A DNA stretch of 64,000 nucleotides, taken from Klebsiella sp. BIGb0407. Lineage in GTDB: Bacteria > Pseudomonadota > Gammaproteobacteria > Enterobacterales > Enterobacteriaceae. A program made the translations under genes and the position numbers. Location: positions 186,001 through 250,000 of the forward strand of contig NZ_JANUEQ010000003.1 of NCBI RefSeq assembly GCF_024807845.1, read 5' to 3'. Numbering within the stretch: position 1 is the stretch's first letter; the number at the start of each line of letters is the position of its first letter. Positions 28,976 through 39,162 of this stretch are shown here, one piece after another. The notes beneath the pieces are model-generated. The model was given only the letters and a program-made list of their open reading frames with translations. It made no database searches and was not told the DNA's origin.

Positions 28976-30233
28976 CCGTTTTCCTCGTATCCAGTTCTTC
29001 CATTACGTGGGCTACTGTGTGAAACGAACCACACACCAAAATGGTATCTTCTGCTGCTGCATCAGCCAGCGCTGCATACCAGGCTTCAGCAACATGGTTA
29101 AATTGACGCCCCTGCCCGAGATGCTGTATCAGTTGTTCAGCACTGGCGCCACGCGGCCCTTCCAGAGGCGCGCAATACCAGCTATTTACTACTGGTGCTA
29201 AACAGTCTAGCGTACCGGCGATATCTTTATCATGCAGCATACCGATAACGGCTAATACACGCCCTTCCCCGGACACTGTGGACAACCGTCCGGCCAGGTA
29301 ATTCGCCGCATGTGGGTTATGAGCAACGTCCAGAATAACACGAGGTGACTCAGAAACTATCTGAAAACGCCCGGGTAATGTCGCCTGTTCAAGTGCGCTA
29401 CGCAGCGCATCTTCGCTTATTGCTAATCGACTGGCGCGTAAGGCGGCAACCGCCGTGGCAGCATTAGGCTGAGGAACCAGAGGAAGAGGCAGCCCGGATA
29501 ACTCACCCTGCGCATCACGGAAGGTCCAGTGCGACCCGATGACCTGATAGTCCCAGTCCACGCCGCGGTACAGTAACTCAGCACCTTTTTCAGCAGCAAC
29601 CTCGATTATTGGCTCAAGTCTGTCAGGCTCACCCACTATGGCCGGTTTACCGCCTCTGAATACACCCGCTTTCTCGCGACCAATACTTTCCCTGTCAGGA
29701 CCTAGCCAGTCGGTATGATCAAGGGCGATACTGGTGATAACAGCCACATCCGCATCGACAATATTGGTGGCATCCAGCCGTCCGCCTAATCCAACTTCCA
29801 GTATCACAACATCCACTTCATGTTGCTTAAATAACCATAAGGCAGACAGAGTACCGAACTCGAAATACGTTAACGAAGTCTCTTCGCGGGCGGCCTCTAT
29901 CACCGCAAAAGAAGCCGTATGACTGGTTTCCGGAATCTCTTTACCCTGAATACGAACGCGTTCCGTATAACGTACCAGATGAGGTGAGCTATAAACACCG
30001 ACCTTAAATCCTGCTGCCATCAGTGCCGTTTCAAGCACCCGGCAGGTCGTTCCTTTGCCATTAGTTCCCGCCACAGTGAAAACCGTTGGTGCTGGCTTTA
30101 AGACATTCATAGCGGCTGCGACTTTGTGTACCCGGGAAAGACCCAGTTCAATCGCTGTAACATGAAGATTTTCGAGATAATTAAGCCACGTCGCTAGAGG
30201 CGACATAGCCTTAGGAACCGGATGTTTTTCCAT
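28965..30233 (-). CDS. folC: Bifunctional dihydrofolate synthase/folylpolyglutamate synthase FolC
   Basis: Adds glutamate to dihydropteroate and then to folates, using ATP. 422 residues, as in E. coli. The Mur-ligase P-loop is VAGTNGKGTTCR (about 53-64), the dihydropteroate-binding region is YSSPHLVRYTERVRI, and the metal and catalytic region is ILEVGLGGRLDATNIV. The C-terminal domain has LDVAHNPHAA. It lies 130 bases downstream of accD. Confidence 0.96.
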   Translation of the reverse strand: MEKHPVPKAMSPLATWLNYLENLHVTAIELGLSRVHKVAAAMNVLKPAPTVFTVAGTNGKGTTCRVLETALMAAGFKVGVYSSPHLVRYTERVRIQGKEIPETSHTASFAVIEAAREETSLTYFEFGTLSALWLFKQHEVDVVILEVGLGGRLDATNIVDADVAVITSIALDHTDWLGPDRESIGREKAGVFRGGKPAIVGEPDRLEPIIEVAAEKGAELLYRGVDWDYQVIGSHWTFRDAQGELSGLPLPLVPQPNAATAVAALRASRLAISEDALRSALEQATLPGRFQIVSESPRVILDVAHNPHAANYLAGRLSTVSGEGRVLAVIGMLHDKDIAGTLDCLAPVVNSWYCAPLEGPRGASAEQLIQHLGQGRQFNHVAEAWYAALADAAAEDTILVCGSFHTVAHVMEELDTRKTGGE

Positions 30234-30325
30234 GATAAGCGCTTTAATTCAGTTCCCTGAAGATATTCAATGGTTGTTCGGTGACCTGTCTCTGTATGAA
30301 TGAATACCGCCAGGAAGGGTTCAAG

Positions 30326-30354
30326 AAAAAGGGCAGAACCCGAAGGCCTGCCCT
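30326..30354 (-). terminator. Intrinsic terminator of accD
   Basis: On the minus strand AGGGCAG-(11)-CTGCCCT is followed by TTTTCTT. It is located ten bases after the accD stop, before folC. Confidence 0.8.
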
Positions 30355-30363
30355 TGTATTCGA

Positions 30364-31284
30364 TCAGGCCTCTGGACCCTGCTCCGGTACTGGCGGAACC
30401 TCTATCGGCTCGCGCGGAGCGTCAAGATTAGGTGCTGGCAGATTCATAAATTTAGCCAGCAGGCAGCCCAGCTTGTGACGCATTTCAGGACGACGAATTA
30501 TCATATCGATAGCGCCCTTCTCAATCAGAAACTCACTACGCTGGAAGCCCGGCGGCAGCTTTTCTCTGACCGTTTGTTCAATAACACGCGGGCCTGCAAA
30601 ACCGATCAATGCTTTAGGCTCTGCAATATTTAAGTCTCCCAGCATGGCGAAACTGGCAGAGACACCGCCCATCGTCGGGTCAGTTAACACCGAAATATAA
30701 GGCAGACCCTGTTCCTGCAATTTCGCCAGAGCAGCACTGGTTTTTGCCATCTGCATCAGTGACATCAGCGCTTCTTGCATACGCGCACCGCCAGAGGCAG
30801 AAAAACAGATCAACGGACAGTTATCTTCCAGGGCTTGCTCAGCAGCACGGACAAAACGGGCACCCACGACGGAGCCCATTGAACCGCCCATAAAGGCAAA
30901 CTCAAAAGCAACGGCGACGACGGGCATGTTATATAAGGTGCCTTTCATGGCAACCAGCGCGTCTTTTTCACCGGTTTCTTTCTGCGCGGAAAGCAGTCTG
31001 TCTTTGTATTTTTTAGAGTCCTTAAACTTCAGGACATCTTTTGGCTCAAGCTCACTACCCAGTTCTACCATTGTACCCTGATCAAACAGGCTGGTAAGAC
31101 GAGCCCGGGACGCCATACGCATATGGTGGTCACACTTAGGGCAAACACCAAGATTGCGCTCCAGCTCAGCACGGTATAACACCTGCCCACAGCTATCGCA
31201 CTTGGTCCACACCCCTTCAGGAATGTTCGCTCTACGGGTTGGAGTAATGTTACTTTTATTAAGAATTCGTTCAATCCAGCTCAT
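30364..31284 (-). CDS. accD: Acetyl-CoA carboxylase carboxyltransferase subunit beta AccD
   Basis: Transfers the carboxyl group from biotin to acetyl-CoA to make malonyl-CoA, with AccA. 306 residues. The N-terminal four-cysteine zinc finger is CDSCGQ...CPKC (about 28-50). The carboxyltransferase domain carries [48 protein letters not shown] and [17 protein letters not shown] in crotonase-like order. The C-terminal tail is Pro-rich. The flanking genes dedA and folC keep the E. coli order. Confidence 0.97.
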   Translation of the reverse strand: MSWIERILNKSNITPTRRANIPEGVWTKCDSCGQVLYRAELERNLGVCPKCDHHMRMASRARLTSLFDQGTMVELGSELEPKDVLKFKDSKKYKDRLLSAQKETGEKDALVAMKGTLYNMPVVAVAFEFAFMGGSMGSVVGARFVRAAEQALEDNCPLICFSASGGARMQEALMSLMQMAKTSAALAKLQEQGLPYISVLTDPTMGGVSASFAMLGDLNIAEPKALIGFAGPRVIEQTVREKLPPGFQRSEFLIEKGAIDMIIRRPEMRHKLGCLLAKFMNLPAPNLDAPREPIEVPPVPEQGPEA

Positions 31285-31416
31285 TGATGACCTTCTGCTC
31301 GCACCTGGTCGATGCCAGTTTTTCTAAGACAGCACTCTGTCTCAGACCATAAATGGGATTCATTAAAACACAACGGCACGAGACTTTGGATAAAAAAGTG
31401 CTCGAACCGCTGTCAT

Positions 31417-32079
31417 CTATGATTTTGATTGCTTCGCGGCTGCACGTTTATGGCGAATAACTTCAATTACGCCAGGCATAATCGACAGCACAATGATACC
31501 CACAATCAAGAGTTTCAGGTTTTCCTGTATTATCGGCAAGTTTCCAAACAGATAACCCGCATAAGTAAACAGTAAAACCCAGATAACCGCGCCTGTCACG
31601 TTATAGAAAGCAAAACGACGATAGCTCATATGCCCCATGCCGGCGACAAAAGGCGCAAAGGTTCGCACTATTGGCACGAAGCGCGCAAGAATAATCGTTT
31701 TTCCGCCATGACGCTCGTAAAATGCATGGGTTTTATCAAGATAGCTACGACGGAAGATTTTTGAATTCGGATTACTGAATAATCTTTCACCAAAGAGTCT
31801 ACCAATAGTGTAGTTAACCGCATCCCCGATGATCGCCGCCGTTATCATCACAGCAACCATCAAGTGTACATTCAAATCATTTGTCGGTAATGCAGCAATC
31901 GCACCGGCAACAAAGAGTAACGAGTCTCCAGGCAGAAACGGCGTTACGATAAGTCCCGTTTCACAGAATAAGATCAGGAATAATATCGCGTAAACCCAAA
32001 TACCGTATTCTGCGACTAACTCAGCTAAATGTGCATCGATATGTAAAATAAAATCTATAACAAGATAAATAAAATCCAT
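31417..32079 (-). CDS. dedA: DedA family inner-membrane protein
   Basis: Member of the DedA/SNARE-associated family, members of which act in undecaprenyl-phosphate and phospholipid flipping and in envelope homeostasis. The family signature is visible: [18 protein letters not shown] (about 40-57), then GRLFGERLF and the arginine-rich motif [20 protein letters not shown] (about 140-160). The start is chosen at the second of two adjacent ATGs (32079 or 32082), matching E. coli MDLIYF. The longer frame starts at a TTG. It lies 22 bases downstream of truA. Confidence 0.93.
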   Translation of the reverse strand: MDFIYLVIDFILHIDAHLAELVAEYGIWVYAILFLILFCETGLIVTPFLPGDSLLFVAGAIAALPTNDLNVHLMVAVMITAAIIGDAVNYTIGRLFGERLFSNPNSKIFRRSYLDKTHAFYERHGGKTIILARFVPIVRTFAPFVAGMGHMSYRRFAFYNVTGAVIWVLLFTYAGYLFGNLPIIQENLKLLIVGIIVLSIMPGVIEVIRHKRAAAKQSKS

Positions 32080-32101
32080 CATCGGGTCGGTTCCAGGCAA
32101 A

Positions 32102-32917
32102 TTAGTCAGCTAAAAAAAGAGGCCCAGCGGGTAGCTGCGGCAAAGCAAAACGATCCGGATAGTCAACCGACACCAGGTACAGCCCTTCTGCTTTCGCAGT
32201 TGCTGCTGCTTTAGTGCGATCTTTCACCGCCAGCAATTCAGCCATCCAAGTTTCATCCTGATGACCACAACCAATTTCCATCAAGCTACCGACAATATTG
32301 CGCACCATATGATGCACAAAAGCGTTGGCTTTAATTTCCACAACGATATAAGCGCCATAACGTGTCGCTGTGATATGTGACAGGTTACGCCAGGGCGTGC
32401 GTGACTGACACTGTACCGCACGGAACGAGGTAAAATCATTTTCCCCTAACAGACTCTGGGCAGCACGGTGCATTTTATCTGCGTCCAGAGGGAAGTGAAA
32501 ATGAGTGACACCTTGTTGCAAAATTGCCGGACGCAAACGGTGGTTAAAAATCACATAGCGATAGCGACGAGCCGTTGCGCTAAAGCGAGCGTGAAAGTCC
32601 TGATCCACATGTTTTACCCAGCGTACGGCAATATCACTCGGTAAGTTGGTATTGACGCCCATAGTCCAGGCCGCATCTTTACGGTCTGCACGGGTTTCAA
32701 AATGCACCACCTGGCCGGTGGCATGCACCCCTGCATCAGTCCGGCCCGCACAAAACACCGTCACAGGTTCATTGGCCACCTGTGAAAGCGCTTTTTCCAG
32801 CTTTTCCTGTACGCTGCGAACTTCGTTCTGGCGCTGCCAGCCATAATATTTACTGCCGTCGTACTCGATGCCGAGCGCGATTTTGTACAGCGGACTGTCG
32901 CTTAGCACCCCGGACAT
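32102..32917 (-). CDS. truA: tRNA pseudouridine(38-40) synthase TruA
   Basis: Converts U38-U40 in the anticodon stem-loop of many tRNAs to pseudouridine. 271 residues, like E. coli. The catalytic aspartate lies in [17 protein letters not shown] (about residue 60). [15 protein letters not shown] at the N-terminus and [17 protein letters not shown] near the end are conserved. Its ATG overlaps the usg stop by one base (TGATG), so the two are coupled. Confidence 0.97.
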   Translation of the reverse strand: MSGVLSDSPLYKIALGIEYDGSKYYGWQRQNEVRSVQEKLEKALSQVANEPVTVFCAGRTDAGVHATGQVVHFETRADRKDAAWTMGVNTNLPSDIAVRWVKHVDQDFHARFSATARRYRYVIFNHRLRPAILQQGVTHFHFPLDADKMHRAAQSLLGENDFTSFRAVQCQSRTPWRNLSHITATRYGAYIVVEIKANAFVHHMVRNIVGSLMEIGCGHQDETWMAELLAVKDRTKAAATAKAEGLYLVSVDYPDRFALPQLPAGPLFLAD

Positions 32918-33933
32918 CAGTACATATACTCCTGGACCAGTTTCTCGGCCGTTTTAATCGCCATTAATGCGCCACCGAAACGGACATTGTCAGCCACTGA
33001 CCAGAACTGAATCTGGGACGGTATGCCATAGTCATTCTGTACACAGCCCACAGAGAGATGAACCTGTCCTGAAGCATCAGCCACTTGAGTCGGGAAGTCA
33101 CCCGCTTCAGACAGCTCCACCTCTTCAGCCATAGTAAAGGCATCACGCGCCTCTTCTTCAGCCAGAGGACGCAGCGCCTCGAAACTCACCATCTGCGCAT
33201 GGCCGTAGAATACCGGGGAACGAATCATACTGGCCGAGACCGGTAATCCTTCATCCTGTAGTACTTTACGCACTTCGTTAACCAGACGTCGCTCTTCGCT
33301 CACACTTCCTTCAGCGTCAGGCACCCGTGGTAACATGTTGAACGCCAGCTGACGACCAAAGTAGTCACCTTCTTCATCAACCGGAATACCATTAAGCAGA
33401 CGCGCACTTTGCCCGGCTAACGCATCCACCGCGGCTTTACCGTCTGCGGAAACAGACAGCAAGCTGGTCACTTGAATGCGAGATAAACCGCCTTTTTCAA
33501 TCAGCGGCTTTAATGCATTCAATAACTGGCTGGTCAGGCTACCGGCAACCGCGACCAGAAAGCGATTACGGTACTCGCTGAGTACATATGGGTTAACATC
33601 AGGAACCACTAATGGCACATCAGGTTCCATCGCAAATAAACCGCTGGAGTCGATAACCAGACAACCCGCATTCGTTGCTTCTTCAACATAGTCAGCTGAG
33701 GCTTGCGCGCCGGCGACGAAAAAGGCCAGCTGGGCCTGAGTCCAGTCAAACTCTGCGGCATCCTGAACCTTGATAGTTTTGCCTTCATAACGCAGGTTTT
33801 CACCTGCACTTTCACTGCGTGCCAGAGCGTATAGCTCTCCGACCGGGAACTGACGTTCAGCCAGCAGTTCAAGCAACGCAGAGCCAACGGCACCGGTGGC
33901 ACCTAAAATGGCAATATTCCAGCCTTCAGACAT
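32917..33933 (-). CDS. usg: Usg protein (aspartate-semialdehyde dehydrogenase homologue lacking the catalytic Cys)
   Basis: 338 residues, homologous to Asd/ArgC-type dehydrogenases. It has the Rossmann motif [17 protein letters not shown] and the dimerisation half [16 protein letters not shown]. The nucleophilic cysteine of Asd is replaced: the site reads [10 protein letters not shown]. It is therefore unlikely to be a working semialdehyde dehydrogenase, as for E. coli Usg, whose role is unknown. It sits between pdxB and truA, the conserved order. Confidence 0.95.
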   Translation of the reverse strand: MSEGWNIAILGATGAVGSALLELLAERQFPVGELYALARSESAGENLRYEGKTIKVQDAAEFDWTQAQLAFFVAGAQASADYVEEATNAGCLVIDSSGLFAMEPDVPLVVPDVNPYVLSEYRNRFLVAVAGSLTSQLLNALKPLIEKGGLSRIQVTSLLSVSADGKAAVDALAGQSARLLNGIPVDEEGDYFGRQLAFNMLPRVPDAEGSVSEERRLVNEVRKVLQDEGLPVSASMIRSPVFYGHAQMVSFEALRPLAEEEARDAFTMAEEVELSEAGDFPTQVADASGQVHLSVGCVQNDYGIPSQIQFWSVADNVRFGGALMAIKTAEKLVQEYMY

Positions 33934-33948
33934 GTTGATTTACTCCAG

Positions 33949-33985
33949 AAAAAAAACAGCACCCCAAAGTCATTACTCTGGGGGC
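33949..33985 (-). terminator. Intrinsic terminator of pdxB
   Basis: On the minus strand CCCCAGAGT-AATG-ACTTTGGGG (one mismatch) is followed by TGCTGTTTTTTT. It lies between pdxB and usg, so usg-truA probably has some separate expression. Confidence 0.8.
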
Positions 33986-33998
33986 AAGAAGATTGCGC

Positions 33999-35135
33999 TT
34001 AATCCCGGGTCTGATAAACCGCATTAAAGCCTAATGCCTGCAAAAGGGTCGCGGTATTTGTATCACTGCACTCGACACACAGTGATGACCACTCCCGACG
34101 CTCAGCATAGTGTTTTCTGAGTTTATCAAATTCACCCGTGATTCCAACCACACTACGCAGCAGGGCATCATCGCGGCGGACATCATACACCAGATGAACC
34201 AGTCTTTTGAGTATCGCTTGATTCAATGCCCCGCTTAGCGAAATAAAGCCGATATCAGCCGCAGGCAACAGGGTATCCAGCGGGATCTGTTGTGGCTGAC
34301 CGATAAACTGACTGAAGGCTTCAAATACCTGAGTCGTCCCGCGTGCTTTACCTTCCAGAGTATAGCCCGCGATATGGGCAGTCCCAATATCGACCCTTGC
34401 CAGTAACTCGGCATTAAGATCCGGTTCAGGTTCCCAGACATCCAGTACGGTACTGAGTTCCTGCCCCTGTGCCAGACAGTGCAGCAAGGCGTCATTATCC
34501 ACCACTTCTCCCCGGCAGGCATTAATCAAAATAGCACCGGGTTTTAATCGGCGGATGAGGGATTCAGACGCCAGGTGTAATGTCTTATAGGGGCCATCGA
34601 GATATAACGGAGTATGGAAAGTCAGAATATCCGCGTCCTGAACCAGTGACTCCAGAGAATGAAAATCTTCGCTATCACCACGGTCTGCACGCGGTGGGTC
34701 GCAGAGTAAGGTTTTGACACCCCAGGCATTGAGCCGCGCCTGTAGACGCGAGCCTACATTACCGACACCGATAATCCCGACTGTACGATCCGTCAAAGTG
34801 AAACCATCACGCTCGGCGAGCATCAGCAGAGCAGAAAACACATACTCCACGACCGCAATCGCATTGCAGCCCGGTGCTGCGGAGAATGCCACCCCAGCCT
34901 GCTGTAAATAGTCTTCATCAATATGATCGGTGCCCGCGGTCGCAGTGCCGACAAATTTAACCGGCTTACCGTCCAGCAAACTGCGGTTAACTTTAGTGAC
35001 TGAGCGTACCATCAGCGCGTCTGCATCACTGAGTTCTGCCAGCGGTATTGGTCGTCCGGGAACGGCTTTGACCTCACCCAAACGGCTGAATAAATCAACG
35101 GCATAGGGCATATTTTCATCAACGAGGATCTTCAC
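33999..35135 (-). CDS. pdxB: Erythronate-4-phosphate dehydrogenase PdxB
   Basis: Second step of the DXP-dependent pyridoxal phosphate pathway; oxidises 4-phosphoerythronate. 378 residues. It is a D-2-hydroxyacid dehydrogenase with the NAD motif [16 protein letters not shown] (about 118-133). The catalytic Arg is in [10 protein letters not shown], a Glu follows, and the His is in [15 protein letters not shown] (about 255). The C-terminal DUF3410 dimerisation domain follows. It is divergent from flk. Confidence 0.97.
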   Translation of the reverse strand: MKILVDENMPYAVDLFSRLGEVKAVPGRPIPLAELSDADALMVRSVTKVNRSLLDGKPVKFVGTATAGTDHIDEDYLQQAGVAFSAAPGCNAIAVVEYVFSALLMLAERDGFTLTDRTVGIIGVGNVGSRLQARLNAWGVKTLLCDPPRADRGDSEDFHSLESLVQDADILTFHTPLYLDGPYKTLHLASESLIRRLKPGAILINACRGEVVDNDALLHCLAQGQELSTVLDVWEPEPDLNAELLARVDIGTAHIAGYTLEGKARGTTQVFEAFSQFIGQPQQIPLDTLLPAADIGFISLSGALNQAILKRLVHLVYDVRRDDALLRSVVGITGEFDKLRKHYAERREWSSLCVECSDTNTATLLQALGFNAVYQTRD

Positions 35136-35258
35136 GTGATTACCTGTCTGTTAATCGTCAAGATAAGGCCGAATAGTGTGCCATAATCTTGCGTCCGGAC
35201 AATGGGCTGGATGGTAATGTTTTGTCGTCTCGAAAGTAAGTTTAAGGATTAATTGATA

Positions 35259-36284
35259 ATGCAACCTATCCAGGGCGCAATACCACGTCCTCCGGGGGAA
35301 CCTCAGCCCCCGACAAAATTAGCGGGCGAATCGCCGCTTTCTGCAGTGCAACGCACAGTGCTGGAGCGATTGATTACGCGTATTGTCGCCTTAAACCAGC
35401 AACAACCCGCCGATGTCTGGACGGGCGTAAAGCAGGATTTGAAATTAAAAGCTGATGCTCCCCTGCTCTCAAAACACTTTCCTGCAGCTGAACAAAATCT
35501 TAATCAACGTTTAACGCTGACACAAAATACACTGGTCACCCGTCAGACTATTCATCAGTTGACGCAATTGCTCCCACAAGGCAATAACCGTCAGGTGGTC
35601 AGTGATTTTATTCGTCAGCAGTTTGGCCAGACCGCTTTGAGCCAGTTAACGCCGGCGCAGCTGAAAACGGTACTAACACTGGTACAAAATAATCAGCCCG
35701 GCACAGCACCGCTGCCGCTTCAGACGCCAATGGCACAGAGTACGCCCGTCGTTGAACCTCTGCTTCAGCCGGTGGAGCAAAATATTCTGAATCACCTGGT
35801 CAGTAAGCTGGCGACAGCCACCGGGGAGTCGGGTAAGCAAATCTGGCAGAACTTACTTGAACTGGTCAGTCTGAAACCCGGAGAGCCGATTCCGGGTAAA
35901 CTGTTTGCTCCGCTGTCGAACTTTTTGCAGGCGCATCACACCCTGAGTCAGCATCCCTCCCCCACGCTGGAGACCGTTCAGGCAGCACTTAAACAACCTC
36001 TGACTGAGCCGGAACGTGAGTGGATTGCGGATTACAGCCAGCAACGCTTTCAGGTAACACCACAAACTATTCTCACACCATTCCAGGTTCAGGATCTGTT
36101 AACGCAAATTTTGCTTAACCGTACCGAACGTCAGTCGGGCGTTATCGAGGTCAGAGATATCAAACCGATTGTCAGTCCATTTTTTGCGAGCACGATAGAA
36201 TCGATTAAAAATATCAGTACCCGTAATTCAACGGCGATGATTGCTCTGCTGGTGGCTATTTTAGTGTTGTGGATTCTCTTTTAA
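35259..36284 (+). CDS. flk: Flagella biosynthesis regulator Flk
   Basis: Inner-membrane-anchored protein that in Salmonella prevents premature secretion of FlgM during hook assembly. 341 residues from the ATG at 35259 (E. coli 331). The N-terminus MQPIQGAIPRPPG matches the family; a TTG at 35253 with the closer AAGGA is an alternative. It has a Gln/Pro-rich cytoplasmic body and a single C-terminal membrane helix (MIALLVAILVLWILF), the expected tail anchor. It is more divergent than its neighbours. Its presence implies a flagellated lineage. Confidence 0.9.
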   Translation: MQPIQGAIPRPPGEPQPPTKLAGESPLSAVQRTVLERLITRIVALNQQQPADVWTGVKQDLKLKADAPLLSKHFPAAEQNLNQRLTLTQNTLVTRQTIHQLTQLLPQGNNRQVVSDFIRQQFGQTALSQLTPAQLKTVLTLVQNNQPGTAPLPLQTPMAQSTPVVEPLLQPVEQNILNHLVSKLATATGESGKQIWQNLLELVSLKPGEPIPGKLFAPLSNFLQAHHTLSQHPSPTLETVQAALKQPLTEPEREWIADYSQQRFQVTPQTILTPFQVQDLLTQILLNRTERQSGVIEVRDIKPIVSPFFASTIESIKNISTRNSTAMIALLVAILVLWILF

Positions 36285-36290
36285 GTGAAA

Positions 36291-36309
36291 ATCCCCGCTA
36301 AGCGGGGAT
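36291..36309. terminator. Hairpin between convergent flk and yfcJ
   Basis: ATCCCCGC pairs with GCGGGGAT around TAA, immediately between the two stops. The GC-rich stem has only weak T-runs, so it could serve both directions. Confidence 0.6.
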
Positions 36310-36313
36310 CGGA

Positions 36314-37495
36314 TTATTTCCGAAAACACAGCAGGGTAACCATTACGCCCAGTAAGGCCGCAATAGCCGCGGTTAAAAAGACCGATGGGTAGCCATAGGC
36401 GGTAGCGAGAATCCCGGTTAACGGGCCACTGATACCGTATGAAATATCCTGGAAGGCCGCATAACCCCCCAGGGCAGTACCACGAACCTGAGGGGGAACG
36501 CGTTTCACCACCTCGACACCGAGAGCCGGGAATATTAAAGAGCAGCCCGCGCCGGTTAATGCCGCACCGAGCAGTGCTATTCCTGCTCCGGGTGCCTGCC
36601 AGAGTAGTATCAGCCCGAGGATTTCAACCAGCAGTGAAAAAATAGCTACTTTGACGCCGCCATAACTGTCTGGCATCCAGCCAAACAGGATGCGCACCAG
36701 AACAAAAGCGCCACCAAAAGCGGTTAACGTCAGCCCGGCATGAGCCCAGTTGTTCGCGGCAAAATAGAGGGAAACAAAAGTACCGATAACCGCAAAACCC
36801 ACCCCTTGCAGAGCCAGACCGACGCCAGGCTGCCAGATAAGCCCGATGACGTTTAACAGCGAAGGACGTGACCCTTTATGTGCCGGAACCGACCTCACGG
36901 TGGCATTAAACAGTAAGGCAAACACCGGTAACAGTAAGGTTGTCACGCCAAGAGCCACAAAGCCCCACTGGTTATTGAGTAGCAAGCCTAAAGGCGCGCC
37001 GACGGCCAGCGCACCATAAATGGCAATGCCGTTCCACGACATCACTTTACCTGAACGGTCTGGCCCGACTAATCCCAGCCCCCAGGTCAGGTTGCCGGTC
37101 AGTAACTGGCTTTCACCGAAGCCAAGGATCAGACGACCGACTATCAGTATGCCAAATTTGGCTTCAGGGCCTACCGGCAATAATGCGGCCAGGAGATAAG
37201 CGCCGCCAGCCAGGCCGCAGGCAAACATGCCTTGCATTACGGAACGCTTCGCACCGAACTGATCGGCCAGACGCCCCGCGTAGCCTCGAGTTAACACGGT
37301 AGCTAAAAACTGAATACCCACCGCAATGCCGACCATAGTATTACCATAGCCAAGCTCATTATGAACAAACAGCGGAATGACCGGCAGGGGTAATCCTACG
37401 GTCAGAAAAACAATGAATACGCTAAAAGCGATGCGAAAAAGCGAGACACTGGATGATTTCGACGATTGCAGATGGGAATCGGACTGGACAGACAT
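36314..37495 (-). CDS. yfcJ: MFS transporter YfcJ
   Basis: 393-residue, 12-helix major facilitator of the YhhS/YfcJ (arabinose efflux-like) subgroup; the physiological substrate is unknown. The MFS motif A is [18 protein letters not shown] (about 73-90), and [16 protein letters not shown] is motif B-like (about 121). The N-terminus is Ser-rich and cytoplasmic. It is in the E. coli position between flk and fabB. A perfect palindrome, GTTTACGTAAAC, lies 80 bases upstream. Confidence 0.9.
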   Translation of the reverse strand: MSVQSDSHLQSSKSSSVSLFRIAFSVFIVFLTVGLPLPVIPLFVHNELGYGNTMVGIAVGIQFLATVLTRGYAGRLADQFGAKRSVMQGMFACGLAGGAYLLAALLPVGPEAKFGILIVGRLILGFGESQLLTGNLTWGLGLVGPDRSGKVMSWNGIAIYGALAVGAPLGLLLNNQWGFVALGVTTLLLPVFALLFNATVRSVPAHKGSRPSLLNVIGLIWQPGVGLALQGVGFAVIGTFVSLYFAANNWAHAGLTLTAFGGAFVLVRILFGWMPDSYGGVKVAIFSLLVEILGLILLWQAPGAGIALLGAALTGAGCSLIFPALGVEVVKRVPPQVRGTALGGYAAFQDISYGISGPLTGILATAYGYPSVFLTAAIAALLGVMVTLLCFRK

Positions 37496-37575
37496 AAAAC
37501 CTACTCCATTTAAGCAGAGTCAGGCGGGAAAAGACCACGCCCCCTCTTCTGAGCTATCAGATTAAAGGTGCGTTG

Positions 37576-37587
37576 GTTTACGTAAAC
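37576..37587. promoter_or_regulatory. Palindrome GTTTACGTAAAC upstream of yfcJ
   Basis: Perfect 12-base palindrome in the 285-base yfcJ-fabB gap, 81 bases before the yfcJ ATG. It looks like a dimeric repressor operator, but I cannot name the protein. Confidence 0.35.
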
Positions 37588-37730
37588 GCTTACGCATTAT
37601 CAAAGTGATAATGGGGAGGCCGAATAGTGCATCGGTCTGAACAAAGTGTCAATATCTTGTAAAGTAAAACAATGTCGTAGCATGAAAGGCAAAACAGGTC
37701 AGAAAAAAACGCAGGCGGGGACGAAAAATA

Positions 37731-37758
37731 AAAAGGGCGCCGTTAATACAGGCACCCT
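37731..37758 (-). terminator. Intrinsic terminator of fabB
   Basis: On the minus strand AGGGTGCC-TGTATTAAC-GGCGCCCT is followed by TTTTTATTTTT. One G-T pair is included in the stem. It lies 24 bases past the fabB stop. Confidence 0.88.
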
Positions 37759-37780
37759 GATTCTTATCGCTTAGGGATGA

Positions 37781-39001
37781 TTATGCGTCAAGCTTACGCA
37801 TCACCAGCGTGGCATTGGTGCCACCGAAACCAAAGCTGTTAGACATCACTGTTTTCAGTGGTGCATCGGTCGCTTTAGTGACGATATTCAGGCCAACCGC
37901 CTTCTCATCAAGTTCATCAATATTGATGCTTGGTGCGATAAAGCCATGTTCCAGCATCAGTAAGCTATAAATAGCTTCCTGAACGCCTGCGGCACCCAGA
38001 GAGTGACCGGTCATGGCTTTAGTGGCAGACATTGAAGGTGAGGCATCGCCAAAGACTTCGCGAATTGCGCCCAGCTCTTTAACATCACCGACAGGGGTAG
38101 ACGTGCCGTGGGTGTTGAGGTAGTCAATCGGAGTATCAACGCCGTGCATTGCCATTTTCATGCAACGAACCGCGCCTTCGCCTGATGGCGCAACCATATC
38201 CGCACCGTCAGAAGTCGCGCCGTAACCAACGATTTCTGCATAGATATGCGCACCACGAGCTAGAGCATGTTCCAGCTCTTCAACGACCACCATGCCACCG
38301 CCGCCAGCGATAACGAAACCGTCACGGTTTGCATCATAGGTACGGGACGCTTTTTCTGGGGAGTCGTTGTACTTGGTAGACAGAGCGCCCATAGCATCAA
38401 ACTCACAAGCCATTTCCCAGCACAGCTCTTCGCCGCCGCCAGCAAATACGATGTCTTGCTTGCCCAGTTGAATCTGCTCGACTGCGTTACCGATACAGTG
38501 GGAAGACGTGGCGCAGGCAGAACTGATTGAATAGTTTACGCCGTGGATTTTAAATGGCGTTGCCAGACAGGCAGAAACACCAGAACCCATCGCTTTAGTC
38601 ACGACGTAAGGGCCAACGGCTTTCAGGCCGCGAGGGCTACGCATTGCATCAGCGCCGAAGACCTGGAAGCGTGGAGAACCGCCGCCAGAACCGGCAATCA
38701 GACCAACACGCGGGTTATTCTGATAAGCTTCAGTACTTAAACCCGCATCCTGAATTGCCTGCTCCATTGATAAATAAGCATAGATAGATGCATCACTCAT
38801 GAAACGCACAACTTTGCGATCGATGAGACCGGTAGTGTCCAATTTAACATTCCCCCACACATGGCTACGCATGCCGGAGTCTTTCAACTCCTGAGAGAAA
38901 GTAATCCCTGAGCGCCCTTCACGCAGAGATGCCAGGACTTCCTGCTGGTTATTACCGATGCTGGATACGATGCCCAGGCCCGTAATCACTGCACGTTTCA
39001 T
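37781..39001 (-). CDS. fabB: 3-oxoacyl-[ACP] synthase I FabB
   Basis: Elongating condensing enzyme of fatty-acid synthesis, essential for unsaturated fatty acids. 406 residues, as in E. coli. The catalytic Cys lies in [12 protein letters not shown] (about 163). The two His of the triad lie in [11 protein letters not shown] (about 298) and [13 protein letters not shown] (about 333). [13 protein letters not shown] is the C-terminal glycine-rich loop. The promoter shows FabR and FadR sites (39053-39087), and a strong terminator follows. Confidence 0.98.
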   Translation of the reverse strand: MKRAVITGLGIVSSIGNNQQEVLASLREGRSGITFSQELKDSGMRSHVWGNVKLDTTGLIDRKVVRFMSDASIYAYLSMEQAIQDAGLSTEAYQNNPRVGLIAGSGGGSPRFQVFGADAMRSPRGLKAVGPYVVTKAMGSGVSACLATPFKIHGVNYSISSACATSSHCIGNAVEQIQLGKQDIVFAGGGEELCWEMACEFDAMGALSTKYNDSPEKASRTYDANRDGFVIAGGGGMVVVEELEHALARGAHIYAEIVGYGATSDGADMVAPSGEGAVRCMKMAMHGVDTPIDYLNTHGTSTPVGDVKELGAIREVFGDASPSMSATKAMTGHSLGAAGVQEAIYSLLMLEHGFIAPSINIDELDEKAVGLNIVTKATDAPLKTVMSNSFGFGGTNATLVMRKLDA

Positions 39002-39046
39002 TCAAATACCTCTTTCACTGCTTAATTATGTAGGATTTCGATGAGC

Positions 39047-39075
39047 ACAATAGCGTACAGTTGTACGCCGAACAA
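39047..39075 (-). promoter_or_regulatory. fabB promoter with FabR operator in the spacer
   Basis: On the minus strand -35 TTGTTC (39070-39075) and -10 TATTGT (39047-39052) are separated by exactly 17 bases. The spacer contains a perfect inverted repeat GCGTACA-AC-TGTACGC (39053-39068), the expected type of FabR site. FabR represses fabB in E. coli in response to unsaturated acyl chains. Confidence 0.8.
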
Positions 39076-39087
39076 GTCCGATCAGCC
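39071..39087 (-). promoter_or_regulatory. FadR activator site of fabB
   Basis: On the minus strand GGCTGATCGGACTTGTT matches the FadR consensus ANCTGGTCNGACNNGTT except at two positions. It overlaps the -35 region, where FadR acts as an activator of fabB in E. coli. Confidence 0.78.
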
Positions 39088-39162
39088 AGATTATTCAGAA
39101 ATTTGCGCCGCTTTACATCGCTCGCTATTATTATTATTCCTCCCGACAGACGAGTAACTTAC

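Noticed and set aside
39061-39162. N-terminal extension of mnmC
   Set aside because: The extra residues are not family-like and overlap the fabB promoter; the GTG at 39163 gives the conserved N-terminus.
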